Position numbers and translations under genes: made by a program. From an uncultured Lachnospiraceae bacterium (GTDB lineage Bacteria; Bacillota; Clostridia; Lachnospirales; Lachnospiraceae): DNA of 41,106 nucleotides. Every line of letters starts with the position of its first letter. Position 1 is the first letter of the stretch. The stretch is from assembly GCA_947593735.1 (NCBI GenBank), contig CANQDT010000022.1, forward strand, positions 1 to 41,106, in the 5' to 3' direction. This document shows, in pieces, positions 1 through 7,749 of the stretch. Below the pieces are notes generated by a model. It searched no databases and was not told the origin of the DNA. It was given only the letters and a program-made list of their open reading frames with translations.

Positions 1-102
1 GGCATAGCTCTTTTTCGCCGCTTCCGCCGGCACCTGGATGCAGGTGACCGCGAGAAGGCACGCCAGCGCGACTGCAACCCCCTTCTTTCTGTTTCTCATC
101 AT
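1..102 (-). CDS. Secreted protein, N-terminal fragment (cut by window edge)
   Basis: Thirty-four codons are open to the left edge. The protein starts MMRNRKKG and continues with a hydrophobic stretch (VAVALACLLAVTC), then a VPAEAA-type cleavage region. This is a typical signal peptide, with a Cys that would also allow lipoprotein-like readings although no clear lipobox is present. A strong AGGAGG site lies at 106-111; it is three bases from the first ATG (102) and six from the second (99), so the second ATG may be the real start. The mature part lies outside the window, so no function can be given. The gene sits behind an AT-rich region with a good promoter and a palindrome overlapping the expected transcription start, which suggests it is regulated. 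Confidence 0.75.
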   Translation of the reverse strand, partial: MMRNRKKGVAVALACLLAVTCIQVPAEAAKKSYA

Positions 103-116
103 TAGCCTCCTCCCAT

Positions 117-128
117 TTGATATATCAA
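117..128. promoter_or_regulatory. Candidate operator, palindrome TTGATATATCAA (copy 1)
   Basis: A perfect 12-base palindrome lies between the -10 box and the Shine-Dalgarno site of the secreted-protein gene, exactly where a repressor would block initiation. A second, longer copy lies at 213-226. The regulator is unknown; a MarR-like protein is only a guess from the shape of the site. Confidence 0.5.
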
Positions 129-129
129 T

Positions 130-158
130 AATTTATCACTTTATGGACATATTGTCAA
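130..158 (-). promoter_or_regulatory. Sigma-A promoter of the secreted-protein gene
   Basis: On the minus strand TTGACA (153-158) is followed after 17 bases by TAAATT (130-135), preceded by TGA as an extended -10. Transcription would start near 123, inside the palindrome at 117-128, about 20 bases before the start codon. Confidence 0.65.
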
Positions 159-212
159 TTATTTTCGGATATATTCGTATATTTTATATCAATTTGGAAT
201 TATTTTTCATTA

Positions 213-226
213 TTTGATATATCAAA
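213..226. promoter_or_regulatory. Candidate operator, palindrome TTTGATATATCAAA (copy 2)
   Basis: A perfect 14-base palindrome contains the same 12-base core as 117-128, with centres 97 bases apart. It lies about 55 bases upstream of the -35 box. Two identical operators either side of a promoter suggest cooperative binding or looping; this is inference. Confidence 0.5.
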
Positions 227-267
227 ATTTACAAAAATGAATTTTTTCTATAAGAAAATAAGACAAA

Positions 268-301
268 CAAATAACCGACTGACAAATCAGTCGGTTGTTT
301 G
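268..301 (-). terminator. Intrinsic terminator downstream of the ThuA-like gene
   Basis: AACCGACTGA (273-282) pairs with TCAGTCGGTT (287-296) around a CAAA loop, and flanking bases extend the stem to about 15 pairs. On the minus strand it is followed by a T-rich stretch (TTTGTCTTATTTT). It lies about 70 bases past the stop of the gene at 373-1056. Confidence 0.65.
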
Positions 302-372
302 GATGTGTTTCCGCTTTAACTTCCTCTACTGCAATACCGGAAACACTATTTTGTGACGCGTCTTCATGAATT

Positions 373-1056
373 TCATTGCGCGCTTTTTTCCTGTTTTTCC
401 TGTATATCGCAGGATGCCGTCGGCAGGCACCATGCGATCGCGTTTTGGAGCAGCGCCCTGTAACGGGCGTCCGTCAGGCATCCGCTGTCATGGCCGGGCG
501 CCGCCATGCAGGCTTTTCCCCTGCCGTACTCCCGTACCCATAAAGCCGGCTGCGCTCCATGTTCGGAAATCGAATCCGCCAGAATTTCCGCTTTTCTGTC
601 CGGGAGCAGATCCATCACATACTGCTCGTCGTTTTCCGCAAAACGAAAGCTGCCGATTCCTTTCAGGATCGGATGATCCTTTCTCGGAAGAAACGTAACC
701 GGGCATGGTTCCGGATGCCGCACAAACGTCGCTTCATGCAGTTCCCGCACGATCCGATGGCTTTTCAGCAGGGCGGTCAGCGCCGAATGGACCGCGATAT
801 ATCCCATCCCGGACGAGATCCGGTCCAGAAGCCGGTCCGTCCATTCCTCCGTACACCAGCTCGGCGTTGGGATCCGGTTATCTTCTACCGGCGATTTAAA
901 AGAAAGGAGAAGCGCATAGGAGTCCTCCAGAAAAACGCGCGGATCCTCTGTGACAACAACGCCGCGCTCCTCTGCCTGAAACAGCTCCGCAAGGAGCGGC
1001 TCCACCGCTTTCAACGGGTGCCAGTAATCTCCCGCCAGTACCATGATTTTTTTCAT
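373..1056 (-). CDS. ThuA-like domain protein (class I amidotransferase-like fold)
   Basis: The 227-residue product resembles the ThuA (trehalose-utilisation) family. It has an N-terminal beta strand (KKIMVLAGDYWHP), the block GMGYIAVHSAL near residue 84, HPILKGI followed by an E-x-DEQY segment in the middle, and the late block WVREYGRGKACMAAPGHD. ThuA proteins share the class I glutamine-amidotransferase fold, but their reaction is not well established; many are linked to sugar metabolism. No signal peptide is seen. The start is supported by an AGGAGG site just upstream of ATG 1056. The gene lies downstream of the rpmF terminator and ends before its own terminator, so it is probably a single-gene unit. 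No sugar genes sit beside it, so the substrate cannot be inferred. Confidence 0.75.
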   Translation of the reverse strand: MKKIMVLAGDYWHPLKAVEPLLAELFQAEERGVVVTEDPRVFLEDSYALLLSFKSPVEDNRIPTPSWCTEEWTDRLLDRISSGMGYIAVHSALTALLKSHRIVRELHEATFVRHPEPCPVTFLPRKDHPILKGIGSFRFAENDEQYVMDLLPDRKAEILADSISEHGAQPALWVREYGRGKACMAAPGHDSGCLTDARYRALLQNAIAWCLPTASCDIQEKQEKSAQ

Positions 1057-1122
1057 CTCCGCCTCCTGTCCCGCCGTCTCCTGTCCGGATCCGGCGTTTT
1101 TTCATTTGATTCTTTTCATTCC

Positions 1123-1159
1123 AAAAAAATTCAGGGATCGGACGCTCGTCCAATCCCTG
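1123..1159 (-). terminator. Intrinsic terminator of rpmF
   Basis: On the minus strand a stem of about 12 pairs (CAGGGATTGGACG with CGTCCGATCCCTG, one G-T pair) is followed by AATTTTTTT. It starts about ten bases after the rpmF stop codon. Confidence 0.9.
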
Positions 1160-1169
1160 ATGATCCTTT

Positions 1170-1352
1170 TTATTCAGCCTGAGCAATGATCTCTTTCTTA
1201 TTGTATGAACCGCAGGCCTTGCATACCCTGTGCGGCATCATCAACGCTCCGCACTTGCTGCATTTTACCAGACCCGGAACAGTCATCTTCCAGTTTGCTC
1301 TTCTGCGGTCTCTTCTTCCTTTCGAAGATTTATTCTTTGGGCAAATTGACAC
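1170..1352 (-). CDS. rpmF: Ribosomal protein L32
   Basis: The 60-residue protein is a component of the large ribosomal subunit. It has the family opening SICPKNKSSKGRRDRRRANW and a zinc ribbon made of CSKC and CKAC, the metal-binding form of L32. The start is GTG at 1352, with AAGGAGG eight bases upstream; the frame stays open further upstream, but without an ATG or a ribosome site. A near-perfect promoter at 1441-1469 and a terminator at 1123-1159 make it an independent unit. In many Firmicutes a DUF177 (yceD) gene directly precedes rpmF; here the space up to ackA is only about 145 bases and holds no such gene. Confidence 0.95.
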   Translation of the reverse strand: MSICPKNKSSKGRRDRRRANWKMTVPGLVKCSKCGALMMPHRVCKACGSYNKKEIIAQAE

Positions 1353-1440
1353 AGGTTCCACCTCCTTCTTCGATTTTACGAGATATCTGACATCGGCATT
1401 GCCTGCCAATGATAGTTCCTGACATCACAACACTCGATAA

Positions 1441-1469
1441 ATTATACCGTTCGCGGAATGATTTGTCAA
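1441..1469 (-). promoter_or_regulatory. Consensus sigma-A promoter of rpmF
   Basis: TTGACA (1464-1469) and TATAAT (1441-1446) are separated by exactly 17 bases. Both hexamers match the consensus at all six positions. The predicted leader of rpmF is about 80 bases. Confidence 0.9.
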
Positions 1470-1496
1470 CACATACTTTTTATTTTTTTCATAAGG

Positions 1497-2684
1497 TCAA
1501 AGCAGCGCAACCGTTTCTCTCGCGATCGCGAGTTCCTCATTTGTGGGGATGACCATTGCGGTCACAGCGGAGTCCGCCGTAGAAATAACTTTCTCCTCCC
1601 CATGCACCTGATTGGCTTCTTTGTCCAGCCTGCAACCAAGGAACGTCAGATTCTCGCAGATCAGCTCGCGCACCGCCGCGTCGTTTTCTCCGACGCCCGC
1701 TGTAAAGATAACCGCGTCCACGCCGTTCATCGCAGCCGCGTAAGCGCCGATATATTTCGCGACCCGGTACGCAAAGACGTCGATCGCGTCTCTTGCCCGT
1801 TCATTTCCTTCCTTTTTCGCGGCGTCCAGATCGCGGAAATCGCTGGATACGCCCGAAAGCCCCTGAACGCCGGATTTCTTGTTCAGCACGGTCATGACCT
1901 CGTCGATGGTCAGGTCTTCCTTATGCGCGATAAATTCCATGATCGCGGGATCCATATCGCCGGAACGGGTCCCCATGATCAGACCCTCCAACGGCGTCAG
2001 CCCCATGCTCGTATCCACAGATTTTCCATTCAGTACCGCGCTGACGCTGGAACCGTTGCCAAGATGGCATACAATGACTTTTGAATGTTCCGGATCCAGA
2101 TGAAGCGCCTCGATCGCCCGTTTGGATACAAAGCTGTGGGACGTCCCGTGGAATCCGTAACGGCGGACGCCATATTTCTCATAATATTCATAAGGAAGCC
2201 CGTAAAGGAACGCTTTCCTCGGCATCGTCTGATGGAACGCCGTGTCAAATACCGCGACCATCGGCACGTTCGGCATCAGCTTCCTGCACGCGTCGATCCC
2301 GATCAGGTTCGCGGGATTGTGAAGCGGGGCAAGCTCGTTGCACTCGGTGATCGCGGCGATCACCTGATCATCGATCCGAGTGGATGATGAGAATTTTTCC
2401 CCTCCGTGCACCACGCGGTGCCCGACCGCGCCGATCTCGTCCAGCGACCGGATCACTGCGTTTTCTCCCTTGCTCAGCGCGTCGATCACGGTCTGGATCG
2501 CCACAGTATGGTCCGGCATCTCCACTTCGGTCCGGATCTTGTCCTTGCCTGCCGGCTGATATGTAAACGCTCCGTCAATCCCGATCCTCTCGCATAATCC
2601 TTTCGCAAGGACCGATTCCGTCGTGGAATCGATCAGCTGATATTTCAGGGAAGAGCTTCCGCAATTTATCACTAATACATTCAT
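1497..2684 (-). CDS. ackA: Acetate kinase
   Basis: The 395-residue protein converts acetyl phosphate and ADP to acetate and ATP, the energy-yielding last step of acetate fermentation. It shows the ASKHA signatures [16 protein letters not shown] at the N-terminus, RYGFHGTSH in the middle, and [13 protein letters not shown] and [14 protein letters not shown] blocks later (here FTAGVGEND). The start at 2684 is chosen because family members begin at this Met and AAGGAG lies ten bases upstream; an upstream open extension has no conservation. It follows pta by 28 bases, so pta-ackA is an operon driven from the promoter at 3751-3779. No terminator is seen between its stop and the rpmF promoter. Confidence 0.97.
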   Translation of the reverse strand: MNVLVINCGSSSLKYQLIDSTTESVLAKGLCERIGIDGAFTYQPAGKDKIRTEVEMPDHTVAIQTVIDALSKGENAVIRSLDEIGAVGHRVVHGGEKFSSSTRIDDQVIAAITECNELAPLHNPANLIGIDACRKLMPNVPMVAVFDTAFHQTMPRKAFLYGLPYEYYEKYGVRRYGFHGTSHSFVSKRAIEALHLDPEHSKVIVCHLGNGSSVSAVLNGKSVDTSMGLTPLEGLIMGTRSGDMDPAIMEFIAHKEDLTIDEVMTVLNKKSGVQGLSGVSSDFRDLDAAKKEGNERARDAIDVFAYRVAKYIGAYAAAMNGVDAVIFTAGVGENDAAVRELICENLTFLGCRLDKEANQVHGEEKVISTADSAVTAMVIPTNEELAIARETVALL

Positions 2685-2712
2685 GATCGTTGTTCTCCTT
2701 TTCCATCCTAAT

Positions 2713-3711
2713 TTAGTCGTTGGCGGACGCCTGCACTGCCGTGATCGCCACAACGCCGACAATATCGTCTGCCGAGCATCCTCTGGACAGGTCGTTCACC
2801 GGTTTGGCGATCCCCTGCGTCACAGGACCGTACGCCTCGGCTCTGGCGAGCCGCTGGACGAGCTTATATCCGATATTGCCTGCGTCCAGATCCGGGAATA
2901 CAAGCACGTTCGCTTTGCCTGCCACTTCGCTGTCCGGCGCTTTGGAGCTTCCGACCGAAGGCACGATCGCCGCGTCAAGCTGCAGCTCCCCATCCAGTTT
3001 TAATCCGGGATTGTTCTCTTTCGCGATGATCGTCGCCTCCACGACCTTGTCCACATCGGCGTGGGACGCGCTTCCCTTCGAGGAATGTGACAGCATGGCA
3101 ACGATCGGTTCTTCACCGGTCAGCAGGCGGAACGATCCCGCGGAGCTTCCCGCGATCGCCGCAAGCTGTTCCGGATCCGGATTCTGGTTCAGCCCGCAGT
3201 CCGCGAAGACAAAAATGCCGTTGCTGCCATATTCGCAGTCCGGCACGACCATCAGGAAAAAGGTCGACACCACGCTGACGCCCGGCGCGGTCTTCACGAC
3301 CTGGAGCGCCGCCCGCAGGACATTGGCGGACGCGTTTACCGCACCTGCCACCATACCGTCCGCGTCTCCGGCTTTTACCAGCGTCGCGCCAAAAAACAGC
3401 GGATCGGAAAGAAGAAGCTTCTTCGCTTCCTCCGGCGTCATGCCTTTCTTTTTCCGCGCTTCCACAAGCGTATCAATATAAACGTCCATCTTCGCGCAAT
3501 CCGACGGATCGACAAACTGCGCTTTCGTAAGATCCAGATCACCTGCCGCCTGAAGGATCGCGTCCTTATTTCCGATCAAAACCAGATCGGCGATTCCCTC
3601 CGCCAGAACTTTATGCGCCGCCTCAAGCGTACGCATATCGCCGGTTTCCGGAAGCACGATCGTTTTCTTATTCGTTTTCGCTCTTTCTTTTACCTGATCA
3701 ATAAATCCCAT
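2713..3711 (-). CDS. pta: Phosphate acetyltransferase
   Basis: The 332-residue enzyme transfers the acetyl group of acetyl-CoA to phosphate, making the acetyl phosphate used by AckA. It is the short, single-domain form usual in clostridia, without the N-terminal regulatory domains of the enterobacterial enzyme. Family blocks visible are [15 protein letters not shown] near residue 18, the central [18 protein letters not shown] and the C-terminal [17 protein letters not shown] and CSADDIVGV. The ATG at 3711 has GGGAGGAAA upstream. It heads the pta-ackA operon and is divergent from tmcAL. Confidence 0.97.
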   Translation of the reverse strand: MGFIDQVKERAKTNKKTIVLPETGDMRTLEAAHKVLAEGIADLVLIGNKDAILQAAGDLDLTKAQFVDPSDCAKMDVYIDTLVEARKKKGMTPEEAKKLLLSDPLFFGATLVKAGDADGMVAGAVNASANVLRAALQVVKTAPGVSVVSTFFLMVVPDCEYGSNGIFVFADCGLNQNPDPEQLAAIAGSSAGSFRLLTGEEPIVAMLSHSSKGSASHADVDKVVEATIIAKENNPGLKLDGELQLDAAIVPSVGSSKAPDSEVAGKANVLVFPDLDAGNIGYKLVQRLARAEAYGPVTQGIAKPVNDLSRGCSADDIVGVVAITAVQASAND

Positions 3712-3750
3712 CGTTGAATTTCCTCCCTTAATTTAACCGATAATACAGAT

Positions 3751-3779
3751 ATTATAGCCCCATTTCCCATGAGATACAA
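3751..3779 (-). promoter_or_regulatory. Sigma-A promoter of pta-ackA
   Basis: TTGTAT (3774-3779), a 17-base spacer and a perfect TATAAT (3751-3756) lie about 40 bases upstream of the pta start codon on the minus strand. Confidence 0.75.
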
Positions 3780-3827
3780 GCATGAATCCGCCCGGAAAAA
3801 GATTTTTTTCCTGTTTTTTCAATTTTC

Positions 3828-3856
3828 TTTTCACAACCGCCGTTCTGGTGTATACT
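3828..3856 (+). promoter_or_regulatory. Probable promoter of tmcAL-ylbJ
   Basis: TATACT (3851-3856) lies 20 bases before the start codon on the plus strand, with TTTTCA (3828-3833) 17 bases upstream. The -35 match is weak, and the short distance implies a leader of roughly ten bases. Confidence 0.45.
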
Positions 3857-3876
3857 GTCATCAGGAGGAAACTAAA

Positions 3877-5109
3877 ATGAGCGTCGTAGGAATCGTAGCA
3901 GAATACAATCCGTTTCACAACGGGCACGCCTTTCACATCGCGAAGGCAAAAGAACTTACCGGGGCGGACGCGGTCGTCGTCGTGATGAGCGGGGATTTTG
4001 TCCAGCGGGGAGAGCCGGCGATCGTCGATAAATACACGCGGGCGAGGATGGCGCTGGCGGAGGGCGCGGACCTCGTACTGGAGCTTCCTGTCGTTTATGC
4101 CACCGCAAGCGCGGAAACCTTCGCCGCCGGCGCCGTCCTCCTGCTTGAGAAAACCGGGATCGCGGATTTTATCTGTTTCGGAAGCGAGACCGGCGAAATT
4201 CAGGAATTTACCTCGCTCGCCGATACGCTGCTTGCGGAACCCGAACCGTACCAAAGCGCCCTGAAAGCGAATCTGGAGCGCGGATACTCGTTTCCGAAAG
4301 CGCGGAGCCTTGCGCTCGGCAATCCCGCCCTGCTGCAGTCTCCGAACGCGGTCCTCGGGCTGGAATACTGCAAGGCGATCCGGCGCTACCATTGCCGCAT
4401 CCGTCCGGCTGTCATCGCCAGGCAATATGCCCGCCATGACGACCCCCGCCTTTCCGGCGGGATCAGTTCCGCCTCCGCGATCCGGGAAACGATGCGGGAA
4501 CGGATCCCGGAAGAAGCGATACCCGCTTCCTGTGCGGATCTGCTCCGTTCCCGTTATCCGGGACAGGCGTCCGCATCCCCGTCCTGCCCGATCTATCTGG
4601 AGGATTGCCGCGACATTCTGTATTATCAGATCCTCGGGCACCGCCATGAGCTGTCCGGGTACCGGGATATTTCGCCCGCCATCGCAAGCCGGATGGATCA
4701 GGCGTTTTCCGAGACACAGACGATACAGGAATATGCCGCCCTCATCAAAAACAAATCTCTGACATCCGCCCGGATCAACCGCTGCTTCATGCAGCTTTTC
4801 CTTGGGATCAGAAAAGAGGAATTTGCGGAAGCCGGCACGGAAAGCGCGGTCTGCTACGGACGGCTGCTTGGGTTCCGGGAGCGTTCCGGCGATCTGCTCC
4901 GCCGCGTCCAAAGCGAGGGCAGTCTGTCGGTCATTACAAAGGTCGCCGACGGTTCCCGCATCCTTTCCGAACGCCGCGCGCCGCGCGTCGCCCATGCGAT
5001 GTGGCAGAAGGACATCCAGGCGTCCCGGATCTACCAGCTGCTCGTCTCCTCCAAATTTCAGACCGCCCTTCCGGACGAATACCGGCGCGCTCCCGAACAT
5101 ATATTGTGA
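3877..5109 (+). CDS. tmcAL: tRNA(Met) cytidine acetate ligase (YlbM family)
   Basis: The 410-residue protein matches the TmcAL/YlbM family, which uses acetate and ATP to form N4-acetylcytidine at the wobble base of elongator tRNA-Met. The nucleotidyltransferase signature is the opening GIVAEYNPFHNGH, with HNGH at residues 14-17, followed by VMSGDFVQRGEPAIVDKY, and GGISSASAIRE further on, the equivalent of the ISSTxxR loop. The C-terminal part is the less conserved tRNA-binding region. ATG 3877 has AGGAGGAA at 3863-3870; the in-frame extension upstream has no conservation. It is divergent from pta-ackA, whose product acetate is its substrate, and 22 bases ahead of ylbJ. Confidence 0.93.
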   Translation: MSVVGIVAEYNPFHNGHAFHIAKAKELTGADAVVVVMSGDFVQRGEPAIVDKYTRARMALAEGADLVLELPVVYATASAETFAAGAVLLLEKTGIADFICFGSETGEIQEFTSLADTLLAEPEPYQSALKANLERGYSFPKARSLALGNPALLQSPNAVLGLEYCKAIRRYHCRIRPAVIARQYARHDDPRLSGGISSASAIRETMRERIPEEAIPASCADLLRSRYPGQASASPSCPIYLEDCRDILYYQILGHRHELSGYRDISPAIASRMDQAFSETQTIQEYAALIKNKSLTSARINRCFMQLFLGIRKEEFAEAGTESAVCYGRLLGFRERSGDLLRRVQSEGSLSVITKVADGSRILSERRAPRVAHAMWQKDIQASRIYQLLVSSKFQTALPDEYRRAPEHIL

Positions 5110-5131
5110 AAAAAGCACTCCGGACCATTCC

Positions 5132-5992
5132 ATGAGCCATCTGATCAAACAACTTCTGTCTGTTTCGTTTCTCCTTCTGCTCGTCCTGTTCCCACAGGCT
5201 GCCATCGAAGGGGCGCGGAACGGGCTTTTTTTATGGTATCAGGCGATCGTGCCCGCGCTGCTGCCGTTCCTGATGATGACGCAGCTCTTTCTTTCTTCCG
5301 GCTCTTATATCATGTTATTTGCTTTTTTCTGCGGCTACCCCACCGCGGCGCGGTTATCCAACGAGCGGCTTGCCTGCGGCAGGATCTGTCCGCCGGAAGC
5401 GCGCGCATGGCTTTATCTGTGCAACAACGCGAGCATCGCGTTCCTCACCGGCTACGTATGCCACGGTCTGCTCCGCAATACCGTCCCAACCTGGAAATTC
5501 CTGCTCTGGATCTACGCGCCGGTCATCCTGTTTGGCGGCATTTATTATCTCCTGTTTGTCCGGCGAAAAACCCGCGCCGCCTCACCCGGCGCGCCAGTGT
5601 CCGTACCGGGCGGACAGGCGGCAAGGGATCCCGTTTCCCTTGACGAGTCGATAGCAGGCGCCTTTTCCATTATCCTGAAAATCGGCGGATACATCATGCT
5701 CTTTTCCATCGCGTCCCGGTTTCTCTCTTTTCTCCCGATCTCGGCTTTCCGGAAAGCGCTGGCAATGGGAGTTCTGGAGATCACAAACGGCTTACAGGCA
5801 ATCTCCGCCCTGCCCCTCCAACCGGCAAAAAAAACAGCTCTGATCGCGTCCGTCTGCGCTTTCGGCGGTCTGTGCAGCGCCGCGCAGACCAAAAGCGTGA
5901 TTACCCGATCAGAGCTTTCCATCACCAGATATCTTCTGGTAAAACTATTCTGTTGTATCTGTACCTACAGCCTGGCGATCCTCACATACTGA
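5132..5992 (+). CDS. ylbJ: YlbJ-like sporulation integral membrane protein, short form
   Basis: The product has about 286 residues and is strongly hydrophobic, with several membrane segments. It fits the YlbJ/nucleoside-recognition (Gate) family: an N-terminal membrane helix, then EGARNGLFLWYQAIVPALLPF, CGYPTAARLSNERL, a CNNASIAFLTGYV block, and a C-terminal Gate-like repeat (LEITNGLQAI, ASVCAFGGLCSAAQT). In Bacillus, YlbJ is needed for spore cortex formation. The protein is shorter than the roughly 400-residue B. subtilis form, and the stretch between LLPF and GYP seems about 30 residues shorter than usual. ATG 5132 has no good ribosome site and lies 22 bases after the tmcAL stop, so translation is probably coupled. 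It converges, with a 3-base gap, on the next gene. Confidence 0.8.
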   Translation: MSHLIKQLLSVSFLLLLVLFPQAAIEGARNGLFLWYQAIVPALLPFLMMTQLFLSSGSYIMLFAFFCGYPTAARLSNERLACGRICPPEARAWLYLCNNASIAFLTGYVCHGLLRNTVPTWKFLLWIYAPVILFGGIYYLLFVRRKTRAASPGAPVSVPGGQAARDPVSLDESIAGAFSIILKIGGYIMLFSIASRFLSFLPISAFRKALAMGVLEITNGLQAISALPLQPAKKTALIASVCAFGGLCSAAQTKSVITRSELSITRYLLVKLFCCICTYSLAILTY

Positions 5993-5995
5993 CCG

Positions 5996-6631
5996 CTATT
6001 CCGCCGTCTCGTCCGCAGCGGCAGCTTCCTCTGCGTCCGCACCCGCCATCGCGTTCAGCTGTCCTTCCAGCTCCTGCCGGTTGCTGCTGATGGACTGGTA
6101 CAGATTTTCCATAGATGAGTAGAACGCCTGGTACCTTTCGTACTCCTCCTCCATCGTCTTGTGGATCATATTTTCAATATCATAAATAATGCCCGTTGAA
6201 TAATTCATCGCGCTGGTACGCAGATCCGACGCCTCAAACGACGCCGTCTCGACCATGGCGTTCGCGTCCGCTTTCGCCTGCATCAGCATCGCGTCAGAAT
6301 CGGTTTTCGCCTGGTTGCGGATACTCTCCGCCTGCTCCTGCGCCGTTGTCGTGATCACATGCTCGTTGACCATCGCGGCAGCCTGCTGCCTTGCGTCGTC
6401 AATGATCTTATTTCCCTCCGTCTTCGCTTCCTCGATGATCGCGTCCTTGTTCCGCATGATCTTCTGGCAGCGCTCGATCTCGCTCGGCATTTTCAGGCGA
6501 AGCTCTTTCAGCATCAACATCAGTTCTTCCTTGGGTACGACGATCTTGCTGGACGATAACGGCTGATATTTGCAGTTATCAATAAAAATCTCCAGTTCAC
6601 TGATCATGTCCTCAATCCCTTTTTTGCCCAT
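5996..6631 (-). CDS. Conserved coiled-coil protein (often called ATPase-like), unknown function
   Basis: The 211-residue cytoplasmic protein has no Walker motif, so the ATPase name used for relatives is not supported here. The conserved N-terminus (residues 1-45) contains SELEIFIDNCKYQPLSSSKI and a KEELMLMLKELR helix. Residues from about 50 to 190 form a long Ala/Glu/Gln-rich coiled coil resembling the stalk subunits of F- and V-type ATPases or DivIVA-like scaffolds. The tail is acidic and alanine-rich. The start at ATG 6631 is preceded by GGAGGAAGG; the longer open frame upstream runs through coaD in another frame and is a shadow. It is the last gene of the unit with coaD, rsmD and the kinase, a placement seen in other clostridia. 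A structural or division-related role is only a guess. Confidence 0.8.
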   Translation of the reverse strand: MGKKGIEDMISELEIFIDNCKYQPLSSSKIVVPKEELMLMLKELRLKMPSEIERCQKIMRNKDAIIEEAKTEGNKIIDDARQQAAAMVNEHVITTTAQEQAESIRNQAKTDSDAMLMQAKADANAMVETASFEASDLRTSAMNYSTGIIYDIENMIHKTMEEEYERYQAFYSSMENLYQSISSNRQELEGQLNAMAGADAEEAAAADETAE

Positions 6632-6653
6632 AAAACCTTCCTCCCGTGTTCTG

Positions 6654-7142
6654 TCATTTTTGTATTCCAAATTTGGTATAAACTCTGTCCGCCACAGCCG
6701 GGTGCACAAACGGGCTGATGTCGCCGCCAAACGAAGCGACTTCCTTGACCGTGCTGGAGCTGAGATAGGAATATTCCACATTGCTGGTAAAAAACATCGT
6801 CTCAACGCCGGCGTCGATCCTTTTGTTCGTCTGCGACATCTGCAGCTCATATTCAAAATCCGTAATCGCGCGCAATCCCCGCACAATGACCCTGGCTCCG
6901 ATCTGGTTTGCATATTCGACCAGCAATCCGGAAAAGGCTTCCACCCGCACATTTGGGATATCACAGGTTACATCTCTTAACATTTTAACACGTTCTTCCA
7001 CAGAAAACAATGGTGTTTTTGTATTATTATTCAGTACGCCGATGACCAGCGTATCAAAAATACCTGCCGCGCGGCGGATAATATCCATATGTCCCAATGT
7101 CACCGGATCGAAGCTGCCCGGATAAATTGCCCTTATCTCCAT
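6654..7142 (-). CDS. coaD: Phosphopantetheine adenylyltransferase
   Basis: The 162-residue enzyme adenylates 4'-phosphopantetheine in the fourth step of CoA synthesis. The N-terminus [17 protein letters not shown] carries the nucleotidyltransferase T-x-G-H motif (residues 15-18), and the family's C-terminal loop appears as [16 protein letters not shown]. Length equals the usual 160 residues. It lies 17 bases downstream of rsmD and 22 upstream of the coiled-coil gene; the rsmD-coaD pair is a conserved Firmicute arrangement. Confidence 0.97.
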   Translation of the reverse strand: MEIRAIYPGSFDPVTLGHMDIIRRAAGIFDTLVIGVLNNNTKTPLFSVEERVKMLRDVTCDIPNVRVEAFSGLLVEYANQIGARVIVRGLRAITDFEYELQMSQTNKRIDAGVETMFFTSNVEYSYLSSSTVKEVASFGGDISPFVHPAVADRVYTKFGIQK

Positions 7143-7159
7143 TTCCTGTTCCTTTCCTG

Positions 7160-7744
7160 TTATTCCCCGTCCGCCGGTTCCCTCTTTTCCGCCGCTTTCA
7201 GGAATATATGCTGGTTCGTCTTATATTTTTTCTGCCTCACGATGGAAAAGCCGAGGCTTTCGACATAATCAAATCCCGTATCCAGATCCGCTTCAATGAC
7301 GATCGTCGTATCCGGACCCACAAGCCTGCTGCCGGACAGTTCCCGCAGCACATCCCGTTCCAGCCCCTTTCCGTAGGGAGGATCCATGACGATCAGGTCA
7401 AACCGGATGCCCTGGTCAGACAGCCGCCGGACCGCGCTTACCGCGTCCGTCACCATGACCTGCGCCCGGTCGGACAGCCGCGTATGATTCAGATTTTCTT
7501 TCACGCACATTGCCGCCTTCCGGTTATTTTCCACAAAATACGCCTGCCTGCTCCCACGGCTCAGCGCCTCGATCCCGATCGCCCCGCTCCCGCTGAACAG
7601 GTCAAGAAAATAACAGCCAGGGACCTCCGTCTGCAATATATTAAACAGGGTTTCCCTGATCCGGTCGGTCGTCGGTCTTGTATCCGTTCCTTTTATCGTT
7701 TTGAGATGAAGCCGGCGGGCAGTTCCCGCGATTACCCGTAACAT
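7160..7744 (-). CDS. rsmD: 16S rRNA (guanine966-N2)-methyltransferase
   Basis: The 194-residue SAM-dependent enzyme methylates G966 of 16S rRNA in the assembled 30S subunit. It shows [14 protein letters not shown] at the start, the [15 protein letters not shown] segment, the SAM-binding motif [19 protein letters not shown] near residues 46-64, and the catalytic DPPYG near residue 122. It is five bases downstream of the kinase gene and 17 upstream of coaD. Confidence 0.95.
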   Translation of the reverse strand: MLRVIAGTARRLHLKTIKGTDTRPTTDRIRETLFNILQTEVPGCYFLDLFSGSGAIGIEALSRGSRQAYFVENNRKAAMCVKENLNHTRLSDRAQVMVTDAVSAVRRLSDQGIRFDLIVMDPPYGKGLERDVLRELSGSRLVGPDTTIVIEADLDTGFDYVESLGFSIVRQKKYKTNQHIFLKAAEKREPADGE

Positions 7745-7749
7745 AGTCT

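Noticed and set aside
305..346. Inverted repeat GTGTTTCCG/CGGAAACAC around 24 bases
   Set aside because: Long loop and no T-run or promoter association; may be chance.
1170..1409. 79-codon version of L32 with an N-terminal extension
   Set aside because: The extension starts at TTG without a ribosome site; GTG 1352 has AAGGAGG at the right distance and gives the family length.
3733..5205. 490-codon open frame on the minus strand opposite tmcAL
   Set aside because: It is antisense to a clearly conserved gene, has Arg/Gly-rich composition typical of a GC-rich shadow, and no ribosome site.
6654..6964. Long N-terminal extension of the coiled-coil protein
   Set aside because: It runs through coaD in another frame, while ATG 6631 has a good ribosome site.
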